Below, in pieces: positions 1 through 8,492 of a stretch of DNA of 64,000 nucleotides. This DNA is from Bin87 sp034423575 (lineage in GTDB: Bacteria > Chloroflexota > Dehalococcoidia > Lucifugimonadales > UBA3495), in contig DAOUIF010000033.1 of the NCBI GenBank assembly GCA_034423575.1, positions 138,647 to 202,646 of the forward strand, read 5' to 3'. Numbering within the stretch: the stretch's first letter is position 1; every line of letters starts with the position of its first letter. The position numbers were made by a program, and so were the translations under genes. Under the pieces are notes generated by a model. It saw only the letters and a program-made list of their open reading frames with translations. It did no database searches and was not told the DNA's origin.

Positions 1-2
1 GC

Positions 3-1379
3 AACTCCAATCGCAACGCTCACCGTTGCGCGTTTTGCGGCAGCCCGTTTCCCCAAGGCCGCCTGGTACGTCCCCCGGGCCAAACCCGGGGTGGCATCTG
101 CTTCGACTGTATCCGTGAGCTGGCCAATTACGTGGCCGAGCGCGGAGGCAAGAAGCGTAGAGACGAAGGCGGCGGCCAGGGTCGAGCCAACGACAGGGTC
201 GAGTCGGCCGAAAAACCCGCACCCAAACGGGGTGAGAGATTTCGCGCTCTGGTACCCAGGGAGATCTATTCCAGCCTGGACGCTTACGTCATCGGGCAGG
301 AGAAGGCCAAGAAGACGCTGGCGGTGGCCGTTTACAACCACTTCAAGCGGATACGGAGCGAAGCGTCAGACCCGGAAGTCGAAGTGCAGAAGTCAAACAT
401 TCTGCTGATCGGTCCCACCGGCTCCGGAAAGACCCTGCTGGCGGAAACCTTGGCCCGCTCTCTGGACGTGCCCTTCGCGATATGCGACGCCACGTCTCTC
501 ACTGAGTCAGGCTATGTCGGTGAGGATGTGGAGAACATCCTGCTGCGTCTGATCCAGGCTGCCGATTGGGATATCGCGCGGGCCGAACAGGGGATTATCT
601 ACATCGACGAGCTGGACAAAATCGCGCGTAAGGAAGGGGTCAACCGTTCGATCACACGGGATGTTGCCGGAGAAGGGGTTCAGCAGGAACTGCTCAAGAT
701 CATCGAGGGTTGTATCGCCAACGTGCCCCCGCAGGGAGGCCGGAAGCATCCGCACCAGGAGATGCTGCAGATCAACACCAGGAACATCCTGTTCATCTGC
801 GGCGGGGCGTTCGACGGTTTGCAGGAGATAATCTCGAAACGCGTGTCGTCGGGCGCCGCGATGGGCTTTCTGGCGCAGACCCAGGAGCGGAGCGACAAGA
901 GGGCGAGTTCCGTAGCTATGCTGGACCTGGTGACGCCCGAAGACCTGCTACAGTTCGGGTTCATACCAGAACTGGTGGGTAGATTGCCGGTGGTCGCGGC
1001 GTTGCAACCACTGGATCGAGAAGACCTGATTCGGGTCTTGATCGAGCCGAGAAACGCGATTGTCAAGCAATACCAGAGGCTGTTTGAAATCGACGACGTC
1101 AAGCTGGAATTCACTGATGACGCCCTGGAGGTGGCCGCCGAGCGAGCGCTCACCTACCAGACTGGCGCCCGTATTTTGCGGCACATCGTCGAGGACGCGT
1201 TGATGGAAGTGATGTACGAGTTGCCATCGCTGCGGGATATCGGCCGCTGCGTCGTTCACGGCGACGCCATCACCGGCGAGGCCTCGCCCCGGTTGTACCG
1301 GCGGGGGGGCGGCCGGCACATGACGCTGAAGAATGCGCTGGCGCGGTCGCGAACGAACCGGGAAAGAAAATCGGCGTAG
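3..1379 (+). CDS. clpX: ATP-dependent Clp protease ATP-binding subunit ClpX, 5' truncated by the window edge
   Basis: AAA+ unfoldase that feeds substrates to ClpP in the cytoplasm. The frame is open from base 3, and codons upstream of the GTG at 132 encode the ClpX zinc-binding domain: a CAFCG pair followed by a CFDC pair. The true start therefore lies outside the window and the GTG is internal. Visible in order: zinc domain, a basic linker, Walker A GPTGSGKT (nt 411-434), the pore-loop motif GYVGED, Walker B IIYIDELDK, the RKH loop (GGRKHP), an MGF tripeptide where many ClpX have the ClpP-docking IGF, and the sensor-2 motif TGARILR. It is convergent with the formyltransferase, four bases separating the stops. 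No clpP is visible; it may lie upstream. Confidence 0.95.
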   Translation, partial: NSNRNAHRCAFCGSPFPQGRLVRPPGQTRGGICFDCIRELANYVAERGGKKRRDEGGGQGRANDRVESAEKPAPKRGERFRALVPREIYSSLDAYVIGQEKAKKTLAVAVYNHFKRIRSEASDPEVEVQKSNILLIGPTGSGKTLLAETLARSLDVPFAICDATSLTESGYVGEDVENILLRLIQAADWDIARAEQGIIYIDELDKIARKEGVNRSITRDVAGEGVQQELLKIIEGCIANVPPQGGRKHPHQEMLQINTRNILFICGGAFDGLQEIISKRVSSGAAMGFLAQTQERSDKRASSVAMLDLVTPEDLLQFGFIPELVGRLPVVAALQPLDREDLIRVLIEPRNAIVKQYQRLFEIDDVKLEFTDDALEVAAERALTYQTGARILRHIVEDALMEVMYELPSLRDIGRCVVHGDAITGEASPRLYRRGGGRHMTLKNALARSRTNRERKSA

Positions 1380-1383
1380 CCGT

Positions 1384-2199
1384 TTATCCAGCCGCCAAAG
1401 CGGTTTCGATCTGTTCGGTCAGGGGCAGGCCGGCCGGATACCGTAGTTCCAGGGGTTCTCCGGAAGAGTGGAGCGCAGTTTCCGGCTTGACCCGCAACCT
1501 CCCATCCGCAACGGCGCGGAGGGTTTCCAGGATCAGGTAGGGTTCACGGCGGTAGCCGGCCTCGCGGATTCGCTGGAACAAACGGAAATGCTCCCCTTCG
1601 GCAGCGCGGATATCTGACACATCACGCCCTTGCAACGCCTGCCAGTCCTGTGCGAATTCGTCGCCGGATATCGGGACTACGCAATGGGACAAAACAGGAC
1701 CCCGGTCCACCTCATCGGTGGCCAAGTGGACCATCGCTCCGGTTCGAGTCGATCGCGATGCGATCAACTGCCAGATGACGGATTGCCAGGTACCAATAGG
1801 TCCATCGGGGAGAGCGCCGTGAAGGTTCAGCAGGGGATATCGGCGGCACATGTCTCCGCTGCAGATAAGCATGTAACCGGCCAGAGCACAAACGTTGGGG
1901 TCGTAGCGTTCCAAGAGCCGGATGGCTTCACGGTCGAATCCGGGACGGTGACGGGACATGGGGCCGCCGCCGTTCTCACGGCGATATCGATTGGACGACA
2001 GTGTTATCAAAGGCAACCCATAAGAGCGCACGAGCTCGAAGAATTGGTCAGACCCTTCGGCCTCGCCGGGTTCACGATTGCTGAACACGAACTCGAGCTT
2101 GGCGTCCAGCCGGCCCCGATCGATGGCGTCGTGGATGAAACGGAGGAGGCCTCGCGAACCCTCACCCCTGCCGGTTGAAAACCATCCTAAGCGCAACAT
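1384..2199 (-). CDS. Formyltransferase-fold protein related to PurN (10-formyl-THF dependent)
   Basis: 271-residue protein with the formyl transferase N-terminal fold. The PurN-type catalytic triad appears kept: N125 and H127 in NLHGALPDG and D162 in ATDEVDRGPV. It differs from bona fide GAR transformylase in its N-terminus (GWFSTGRGEGS instead of the usual SGxGSN glycine loop) and in being longer, so the formyl acceptor is uncertain. It is the last gene of the minus-strand operon starting at dprA. ATG start at 2199, 27 bases after the xseB stop. Confidence 0.7.
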   Translation of the reverse strand: MLRLGWFSTGRGEGSRGLLRFIHDAIDRGRLDAKLEFVFSNREPGEAEGSDQFFELVRSYGLPLITLSSNRYRRENGGGPMSRHRPGFDREAIRLLERYDPNVCALAGYMLICSGDMCRRYPLLNLHGALPDGPIGTWQSVIWQLIASRSTRTGAMVHLATDEVDRGPVLSHCVVPISGDEFAQDWQALQGRDVSDIRAAEGEHFRLFQRIREAGYRREPYLILETLRAVADGRLRVKPETALHSSGEPLELRYPAGLPLTEQIETALAAG

Positions 2200-2226
2200 C
2201 GCGCGTAACCGATGCGGCCCCGAAAA

Positions 2227-2571
2227 TCAGAAGGGCGGGTCATCATCATCGAAAAGGGATGGGTCATCTGGTTCCAATGGAGGCGGCGGGTCCCAATTGT
2301 CAGCGGCGATGGGCAGCTCAGGGATGGCTGACGCCGGCGAGAGGCGGCCGTCGCCGATCTGGGTGATCCGGAGCTCGGTCTCGGTGAGGAGCTCCTGGCA
2401 CCGGCCGGCCAATTCCATCCCTTCCCGGTAGAGGCGTTCGGCGTCAGTGAGGGACAACTCGCCCTGCTCGAGCCGGGAAACGGTATCCTCAAGATGGCGA
2501 TATGCCTCTTCAAAAGGCATCGCGGCGAGCTGCGCGCGCCAGTCCTCGGCGGGTTGCGTGGTCTCCGTCAT
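2227..2571 (-). CDS. xseB: Exodeoxyribonuclease VII small subunit
   Basis: Small subunit that partners XseA to degrade single-stranded DNA to oligonucleotides. The core (FEEAYRHLEDTVSRLEQGEL and the following LYREGMEL segment) is the diagnostic XseB helical hairpin. At 114 residues it is longer than the usual 70-80: a C-terminal tail of about 40 residues is rich in Pro, Asp and Phe and ends in an acidic DDDDPPF. An upstream TTG at 2583 is possible; the ATG at 2571 is preferred although neither has a clear ribosome binding site. Directly downstream of xseA. Confidence 0.9.
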   Translation of the reverse strand: MTETTQPAEDWRAQLAAMPFEEAYRHLEDTVSRLEQGELSLTDAERLYREGMELAGRCQELLTETELRITQIGDGRLSPASAIPELPIAADNWDPPPPLEPDDPSLFDDDDPPF

Positions 2572-2586
2572 GGCTTGAGGCAACCG

Positions 2587-3918
2587 CTAGATAAGCCGCT
2601 TCATAGCGGGCGGAGGTCCAGGCGACCGACGGTTGCCCCGTTGACGCGGAGGTGAGGCGGCTGCGCTGTCGCTGGCAGATGCGCTGATCTGGGTTTCCGG
2701 AGCCGCGCCATTGAGGCCAGGCGACGCGGAATGATGTCCAGCGGTGGCGACCAACGAGCCCTCCGCCAGGGAAATGTCGAGGTGAGAGCCGTCTGGCGCT
2801 TGATCGGGAGAGGTCAGCACCGCGCCATTGTTGGATATGCGCACGACGGCGTAGCCACGGCGCAACGTGTCGGCGGGGTTCAGCGCGCCCAGCTTACCCT
2901 CCAGAGTTGCCACATCCCTTCCGATGATGGTGTGGAGGTGGCGGATGGAAGCGGTGGCACGCTCGGCATACTCGTCGACGCGACGTCGCATTGAGGCGAT
3001 GTCGGGAGCGCGCCGCTGCAGGCGCTGCTCCCGGAGATTTACGGATGATCGGAGGCGGTCAACGTGACCGGCCATTACCGAGGTCATCTGCTGACGGGCG
3101 CCGAAGATGTTGGCCATCAACTGATTGCGGTCGGGTGTCACCAACTCGGCGGCGGCCGATGGGGTCGGTGCGCGGCTGTCCGCCACCTCGTCCGCGATGG
3201 TGGTGTCGGTCTCGTGGCCTACGCCGGAAACAATGGGGATGACGCTGGCGAAGATGGCACGGGCGACTTCCTCAGAATTGAAGCACCAAAGATCTTCGAG
3301 GGAGCCGCCGCCACGGGCAACAATGATCACGTCGGCGACGTCCTCGTCGTTCAGGGAGCGTAGAGCATCGGCGATCTGCTCGGACGCGGCGTCGCCCTGG
3401 ACCGAGGTTGGCGACAACCTCAACTCAGCCAGCGGAAATCGCCGCATGACGACGTTCCGGATGTCCTGCCAGACCGCGCCGCTGGGCGACGTGACCACAC
3501 CGATCACCTTCGGGAAAGCGGGCAGCGGTCTTTTGCGGGACGGGTCGAAGAGGCCCTCGGCGGCCAGTTGCTGCCGGAGACGGGCCAACTCCAACGCGAG
3601 AGCGCCAGCGCCGACCGGCAGCACAGCGGCCACCTGCATGTTGGCTTCCCCCGAGGGCGGGTAGAAAGTGAAGTTGCCGCCGGCCAGGATCTCCTGACCG
3701 TCTTCCAGGTATTCCTGGCCGGAACGGCCGCGGAACATGACGCAGCGTATGCTGCTGCCGTCCTCGCGCAGGGTGAAGTAGGAGTGACCGGACGCGACGG
3801 TGCGCAGGTTGGCGATCTCGCCCTGGACCGTCAGGCGGGAGAGGAGGCCGTCCGACTCAAGCTTGTCCTTGAGATAGGCGGCCACCTGGCTGACCGAGTG
3901 AACTACCGGCGACAGCAT
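2587..3918 (-). CDS. xseA: Exodeoxyribonuclease VII large subunit
   Basis: Catalytic large subunit of exonuclease VII (ssDNA degradation, recombination and repair). 443 residues: N-terminal OB fold (about 1-100, with GEIANLRTVASGHSYFTLRE), then the exonuclease domain with GVVTSPSGAVWQDI, the IIVARGGGSLEDLWCFN motif and PIVSGVGHETDTTIADEVAD, followed by a long coiled helical segment and a Ser/Pro/Ala-rich tail. ATG start at 3918. Gene order efp-xseA-xseB puts it in the housekeeping operon, with a short gap to efp. Confidence 0.96.
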   Translation of the reverse strand: MLSPVVHSVSQVAAYLKDKLESDGLLSRLTVQGEIANLRTVASGHSYFTLREDGSSIRCVMFRGRSGQEYLEDGQEILAGGNFTFYPPSGEANMQVAAVLPVGAGALALELARLRQQLAAEGLFDPSRKRPLPAFPKVIGVVTSPSGAVWQDIRNVVMRRFPLAELRLSPTSVQGDAASEQIADALRSLNDEDVADVIIVARGGGSLEDLWCFNSEEVARAIFASVIPIVSGVGHETDTTIADEVADSRAPTPSAAAELVTPDRNQLMANIFGARQQMTSVMAGHVDRLRSSVNLREQRLQRRAPDIASMRRRVDEYAERATASIRHLHTIIGRDVATLEGKLGALNPADTLRRGYAVVRISNNGAVLTSPDQAPDGSHLDISLAEGSLVATAGHHSASPGLNGAAPETQISASASDSAAASPPRQRGNRRSPGPPPAMKRLI

Positions 3919-3941
3919 GGAGCGACACCGACAATGGTTTG

Positions 3942-4508
3942 CTATGACGCGCGTTCGGAGTAGGTGCCGTTGCGGGTGTCGACCTTAACCCGCGTGCCGG
4001 GGGTGATGAACATCGGGACCGTGATGCGAAGGCCGGTCTCCAGCGTCGCCGGCTTGTTTCCGCCCTGTGCGGTGTCGCCCTTGAATGCCGGCGGCGTGTC
4101 GACGACCTCGAGCTCGACGTGGATCGGAAGGTTCACGTTGATCGCGTTGCCCTTGTAGAACACCAACTCAACCATCATGCTTTCGGTCAGATAGCCCAAG
4201 GCGTCGCCGAGCTGACCAGCCGTGAGTTCGTGCTGGTCGAAAGTTTCCTGGTCCATGAAGTAGTAGCTGGACCCGTCGGTGTAGAGGTACTGGGTCTCGC
4301 GGTTGTCGACCTCGGCGAGGCTGAAGGCAGTGTCGTAGCGCTGGAACGTGCGCTCGATCACGGTGCCGCTAATCAGGTTGCGCATCTTGATACGGGTGAC
4401 GGGGGCGCGCTGCTGCATCTTGTGACGCTCGTAGTCCATCACCTGCCACGGCTGGTTTTCCAGCTCGATTACCATGCCCTTGTTGAGGTCTCCGAAGTTG
4501 ATGCTCAT
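3942..4508 (-). CDS. efp: Translation elongation factor P with a non-canonical tip loop
   Basis: EF-P relieves ribosome stalling at polyproline. 188 residues with the full three-domain architecture: KOW-like domain 1, OB domains 2 and 3, including LEVVDTPPAFKGDTA and the C-terminal ITVPMFITPGTRVKVDTR. The domain 1 tip, which in E. coli reads KPGKGQA with the modified Lys34, here reads HKMQQRAPVT. By ungapped alignment to E. coli the modified lysine position is Q33, followed by R34. No epmA, epmB or earP is visible in the window. ATG at 4508; lies between aroQ and xseA. Confidence 0.95.
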   Translation of the reverse strand: MSINFGDLNKGMVIELENQPWQVMDYERHKMQQRAPVTRIKMRNLISGTVIERTFQRYDTAFSLAEVDNRETQYLYTDGSSYYFMDQETFDQHELTAGQLGDALGYLTESMMVELVFYKGNAINVNLPIHVELEVVDTPPAFKGDTAQGGNKPATLETGLRITVPMFITPGTRVKVDTRNGTYSERAS

Positions 4509-4554
4509 GTGCGTGTTCCCCTGTATCGCTGCTCAAAAGAGAGATGGTGGAGAG

Positions 4555-5001
4555 TCAGGCGGTGTCGTCACTTATGATGCCGACCAACGCTTCCAGTGCA
4601 GCAGTATAGCCTCTCCAACCGAGCCCGGCAATTTGGCCCAGGGCGGTGTCGGCCAACACCGAGTGGCGTCGCCACTCCTCGCGGGCGTGGATGTTGCTGA
4701 GGTGCACCTCGACCACCGGGACGCCGAGGTCGGTGAGGGCGTCCTTCAGCGACAGGCCGTAGTGGGTGAGAGCGCCGGCGTTTATTACCACGCCATCCAC
4801 GGATCCGGCGCGCTCCTGGAGCTTGTCAACCAGCGCGCCTTCGTGGTTGGATTGAAAACACTCGATGGCGACGCCCAAAGTCCCAGCGCGGTCAGCGATG
4901 CGCCGGTTGATCTCTTCCAGGGTGATGACGCCATAATGATGGCGATCACGGCGGCCCAAGGCGTTCAGGTTAGGGCCGTGGAGAACGAGTATGGCGGTCA
5001 T
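4555..5001 (-). CDS. aroQ: 3-dehydroquinate dehydratase, type II
   Basis: Shikimate-pathway enzyme converting 3-dehydroquinate to 3-dehydroshikimate. 148 residues, the usual type II length. Visible: HGPNLNALG near the N-terminus, catalytic Y23 in the HHYG loop, N74 in VINAGALTH, and H100 within EVHLSNIHAREEWR. The longer open frame reading up to 5511 is the shadow of the recombinase gene; the ATG at 5001 overlaps the upstream stop codon in an ATGA arrangement, pointing to translational coupling. Confidence 0.95.
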   Translation of the reverse strand: MTAILVLHGPNLNALGRRDRHHYGVITLEEINRRIADRAGTLGVAIECFQSNHEGALVDKLQERAGSVDGVVINAGALTHYGLSLKDALTDLGVPVVEVHLSNIHAREEWRRHSVLADTALGQIAGLGWRGYTAALEALVGIISDDTA

Positions 5002-6029
5002 TGTTCGGGAGTGGGTTGGTCGCCGTCGGGATCGGATTCCGACGCCGCGGCGAGGGGATGGAAGTCCATGTAGGCGCGGCGGGCTTCCCGCTTGGTGATG
5101 TGGGTGTAGATCTGCGTGGTGGACACGCTGCTGTGCCCGAGGAGATCCTGAATCACGCGGAGGTCGGCGTCGCCCTCGAGCATGTGGCTGGCGAAGCTGT
5201 GCCGCAGCGTGTGGGTGTGGATGCCCTCCTTGAGGCCGGCGCGAGCGGCACAATCGCGGACGATCTTCTCGATGCTCCGGCGGGACAGCCGGCCACCGTA
5301 CCGATTCACGAACAGAGGGTCGCCATGGTCGCTGGTGGCGGAGAAGTGGGGGCGCCCGTCCGCGAGGTAGCGTTCCAAGGCATCCTGGGCGGGGGCGCCA
5401 TACAGGGTCCAGCGTTCCTTGTCGCCCTTGCCACGGACGAGAATCTCGCGCCGATCGCCGTTGATATCTCCAAGGTTCATGCCCTGGAGCTCGGCGAGGC
5501 GAACCCCGCACGCGTAGAGCACTTCGAGAATCGCACGGTCCCTGAGGCCGGCCGGAGTATCGTCATCGGGGGCAGCCAGCAAGCGGGTCGCTTCCTGCCG
5601 GCCCAGAAAGCTGGGCAGCGGTTTTTCGACCTTGACCGGGAAAGAGCGAGCGGACGGCACCGGCGTCGACTTGAACCAGCCCTCCTGAACCAGGAAGTTG
5701 TAGAAGGTGCGGAGGGCGGTGAGTTTGCGGACGATGCTGACACGGGCGTATCCGGCGGGTCGAGGTCCGTCGGACCTTCCTGAGGTGGCGAGGAAGGCGA
5801 CGTAGCCGCGCAGGAGTTGACGGTCCATGTCGCGAAGGCTATGGGCGTTGCGCCGGCAATAGTCCAGGAAGGTGTGCAGGTCGTCGAGGTAGATGCGCCG
5901 CGTGTTGTCGGACAGCGACCGCTGCCCGGTCAGGTAGAGGCCGTAACGCTCCAACAGGTCGGCGGTTGCCGGAGCGGAGCTCCTGTTCTCCCGCGGGGTG
6001 GCCGCGAGGTCTGCCGGGCTAGTCGCCAA
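4998..6029 (-). CDS. Tyrosine recombinase of the XerC/XerD type
   Basis: Site-specific recombinase, probably resolving chromosome dimers at dif. 343 residues: N-terminal SAM-like core-binding domain (about 25-120) and C-terminal catalytic domain with R177 (ACGVRLAEL), K201 (RGKGDKER), H273 and R276 (HTLRHSF), H299 (LLGHSS) and the nucleophile Y308 (TQIYTH). Position after topA matches the dprA-topA-xerC order known from Firmicutes, although trmFO and clpQY are absent. The start overlaps the topA stop by 11 bases. XerC versus XerD cannot be decided from sequence alone. Confidence 0.92.
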   Translation of the reverse strand: MATSPADLAATPRENRSSAPATADLLERYGLYLTGQRSLSDNTRRIYLDDLHTFLDYCRRNAHSLRDMDRQLLRGYVAFLATSGRSDGPRPAGYARVSIVRKLTALRTFYNFLVQEGWFKSTPVPSARSFPVKVEKPLPSFLGRQEATRLLAAPDDDTPAGLRDRAILEVLYACGVRLAELQGMNLGDINGDRREILVRGKGDKERWTLYGAPAQDALERYLADGRPHFSATSDHGDPLFVNRYGGRLSRRSIEKIVRDCAARAGLKEGIHTHTLRHSFASHMLEGDADLRVIQDLLGHSSVSTTQIYTHITKREARRAYMDFHPLAAASESDPDGDQPTPEQ

Positions 6030-8472
6030 CGCCAGCCAACTCCGGTGCGGGAGCGGAGGTTGCGTCCGCAGAATCCACCGCGGGCGGGTCTCCTTTCCAC
6101 TTGCAATCGCTGCACCGGGCGCGACCGCGAGCGGCAGCGACCAGCATGCCGCCGCAGTCGGGGCAGGGCGCGGGCAGAGGCTCGGTGTTCACCAGGAATT
6201 CGCACTCCGGGTAGCGGGAGCATCCCCAGAACGGGCGCCCGGATTTGCGGGCGCGACGCTGCACCAGGTCTCCGCCGCACTTCGGGCAAGGGACGTCGCT
6301 CTTGATGACGATGTTGCGGCGGTTGTCGCACGGGTTTTCGTCGGCGTTGTAGCCGGTGCAAGCCAGGAAGCGACCGTAGCGCCCGGTTTTAATGACCATG
6401 GGACGCTCACATTTCTCGCAGACCTCGTCGGTGGGTTCGTCGGCGGGGCGCTCGACGTTGTCCCGCATGTTGCGAGTGTTCTGGCATTCGGGATAGGCGC
6501 TGCAGGCGAGGAATCTGCCGAACCGGCCCATCATCATGATCATCGGCTGGCCGCATTTCTCGCATGAGGGCGTGAAGGCCTGCTCAGCGAGGTTGACCGC
6601 CTGGTGGAAAGGTCCATAGAAGTCGCGAAGCATGGGCACCCATTCCTGTTCGCCCTGGGCGACGCTGTCCAGATCCTCCTCCATTTTGGCGGTGAACTCC
6701 GGAGCCATGACGTCGGCAAAACGCTCCGTCAGCAGGTCGGTAACCGTGCAGCCCAGTTCGGTGGGAGACAACCGGCGCTGTTCGCGCTGGACGTATTCCC
6801 GTTCGACCAGGGTAGCGATGGTCGGCGCGTAGGTGCTGGGGCGGCCGATACCCTTTTCCTCCATCTCGCGGATGAGGGTAGCCTCAGTGAAACGCGGAGG
6901 AGGCTGGGTGAAGTGCTGGTTGGCCTCGAGCTTCTGGTTGACCAAACCGTCACCGGCAGCCAGTTCGGGCAATGCATTTTCGCTGCCATCGGCGCCATCG
7001 TCGCGCCCTTCGAGGTAAACGGCGCGGAAACCGGGGAACTTGAGCACGGATCCGGTAGCGCGGAAACGGAACACGCTGTCCGAAGGTGCGACGCACCGGG
7101 CGTCGATGTCCACAGTGGTGGCTTCCAGCATAGCGTCCGACATCTGGCTGGCGACCATGCGCTCCCAGATCAGGGTGTAAAGGCGCAATTGGTCACGGTC
7201 GAGGAAGGCGGCTATGGCCTGGGGTGTGCGTGCCACCGAGGTGGGGCGTATGGCTTCGTGGGCTTCCTGTGCGTTCTTGCTGCGGGTGCGGTAAGCGCGC
7301 GGCTTGTCCGGGGTGTAATCCTTGCCGAAGCGTTGACGGATGTAATCGCGGGTTTCGCGCACGGCGGTGTCGGCGACGTTGACGCTGTCGGTTCGCATGT
7401 AGGTGATGAGGCCGACGGAACCATCGCTGCCGACGTTCAGGCCCTCGTAGAGTTGCTGAGCCAGGGCCATGGTGCGTTGGGCGGTGAACCGCAGTTTGCG
7501 TCCGGCGTCCTGCTGGAGGGTGCTGGTGATGAAGGGTGGCGCGGGACGCTGGCGACGCGGTTTCTTTTCAACCGTGTCGACCGAATAGGCAGCGCCCCGA
7601 AGTTCGGTTTCCAGTCCGCGCGCGGTGGCCTCGTCGTTGATGTTCAGCTTGCGGGCGCCTTTGCGCGAATGCAGGATGGCGGTGAACAGGTTGGCAGGTA
7701 TGTTGGGGTCGGTGTCCTTGTGTAGCTTCGCCTCCAGCGACCACCATTCCTGCGGGACGAAAGCGGTGATCTCGCGTTCGCGGTCGACGATCATGCGCAG
7801 GGCGGCGGACTGAACGCGGCCCGCCGATAGGCCGAGCTTGACCTTAAGCCACAGCAGGGGGCTGATCTCGTATCCCACCAGGCGGTCCAAGATGCGGCGG
7901 GCCTGCTGGGCGTTGACCAGCTGCATGTCGATTTCGCGGGGGTGTTCGAAGGCCTCTTCGACCGCCTGCTTGGTGATCTCGTGGAACACCACGCGCTTGG
8001 GGGGCTTTTCAAACTTGTCCCAGCCGGCGGCGGCCTGAAGGTGCCAGGAAATGGCCTCGCCCTCACGGTCCGGGTCGGTGGCCAGGAAGATGTCCGATGC
8101 CTTGGCGCCGGCTTCCTTGAGCTCCTTGACCAGGTCGCGCTTGTCCTTCATGGTCAGGTACTTGGGGTTAAAGTCCTGCTCAGTGTCGACGCCGAGGGTT
8201 GACTTGGGCAGGTCGCGCACGTGGCCCATGGACGCAGTGACCAGGTATTTGTTGCCCAGGATCTGCCCCACGGTTCGGGCCTTGGCCGGAGATTCAACGA
8301 CAACCAGACGCTTGCCCCGGGAAGAGGGCATACGAGCGGTGCGGCGGGTGGATCCACCGCTGGGCGAGTCCTGGGGAGCGGACTTAGAGGCAGCGCGACC
8401 GCCGGACCGGCTATTGCGGCGGCCCTTGGCAGCTCGGGTTGATTTGGCCGGAGTTGTTGTCTTGGGCGGCAT
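6019..8472 (-). CDS. topA: DNA topoisomerase I (type IA)
   Basis: Relaxes negative supercoils. 817 residues: a basic Ser/Arg/Lys-rich N-terminal extension of about 50 residues, the TOPRIM domain (VVVESPAKA, DPDREGEAI at about 133-141), the central gate domain with the active-site Y358 in GLITYMRTDSV, and a C-terminal tail with four cysteine zinc-ribbon units (three of topoisomerase C4 type with GRFGRFLAC-like cores, the last a shorter CPDC/CSDC pair). Follows dprA in the operon. Confidence 0.97.
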   Translation of the reverse strand: MPPKTTTPAKSTRAAKGRRNSRSGGRAASKSAPQDSPSGGSTRRTARMPSSRGKRLVVVESPAKARTVGQILGNKYLVTASMGHVRDLPKSTLGVDTEQDFNPKYLTMKDKRDLVKELKEAGAKASDIFLATDPDREGEAISWHLQAAAGWDKFEKPPKRVVFHEITKQAVEEAFEHPREIDMQLVNAQQARRILDRLVGYEISPLLWLKVKLGLSAGRVQSAALRMIVDREREITAFVPQEWWSLEAKLHKDTDPNIPANLFTAILHSRKGARKLNINDEATARGLETELRGAAYSVDTVEKKPRRQRPAPPFITSTLQQDAGRKLRFTAQRTMALAQQLYEGLNVGSDGSVGLITYMRTDSVNVADTAVRETRDYIRQRFGKDYTPDKPRAYRTRSKNAQEAHEAIRPTSVARTPQAIAAFLDRDQLRLYTLIWERMVASQMSDAMLEATTVDIDARCVAPSDSVFRFRATGSVLKFPGFRAVYLEGRDDGADGSENALPELAAGDGLVNQKLEANQHFTQPPPRFTEATLIREMEEKGIGRPSTYAPTIATLVEREYVQREQRRLSPTELGCTVTDLLTERFADVMAPEFTAKMEEDLDSVAQGEQEWVPMLRDFYGPFHQAVNLAEQAFTPSCEKCGQPMIMMMGRFGRFLACSAYPECQNTRNMRDNVERPADEPTDEVCEKCERPMVIKTGRYGRFLACTGYNADENPCDNRRNIVIKSDVPCPKCGGDLVQRRARKSGRPFWGCSRYPECEFLVNTEPLPAPCPDCGGMLVAAARGRARCSDCKWKGDPPAVDSADATSAPAPELAGVGD

Positions 8473-8492
8473 AGAAAGAGTTCGTCTCCAGT

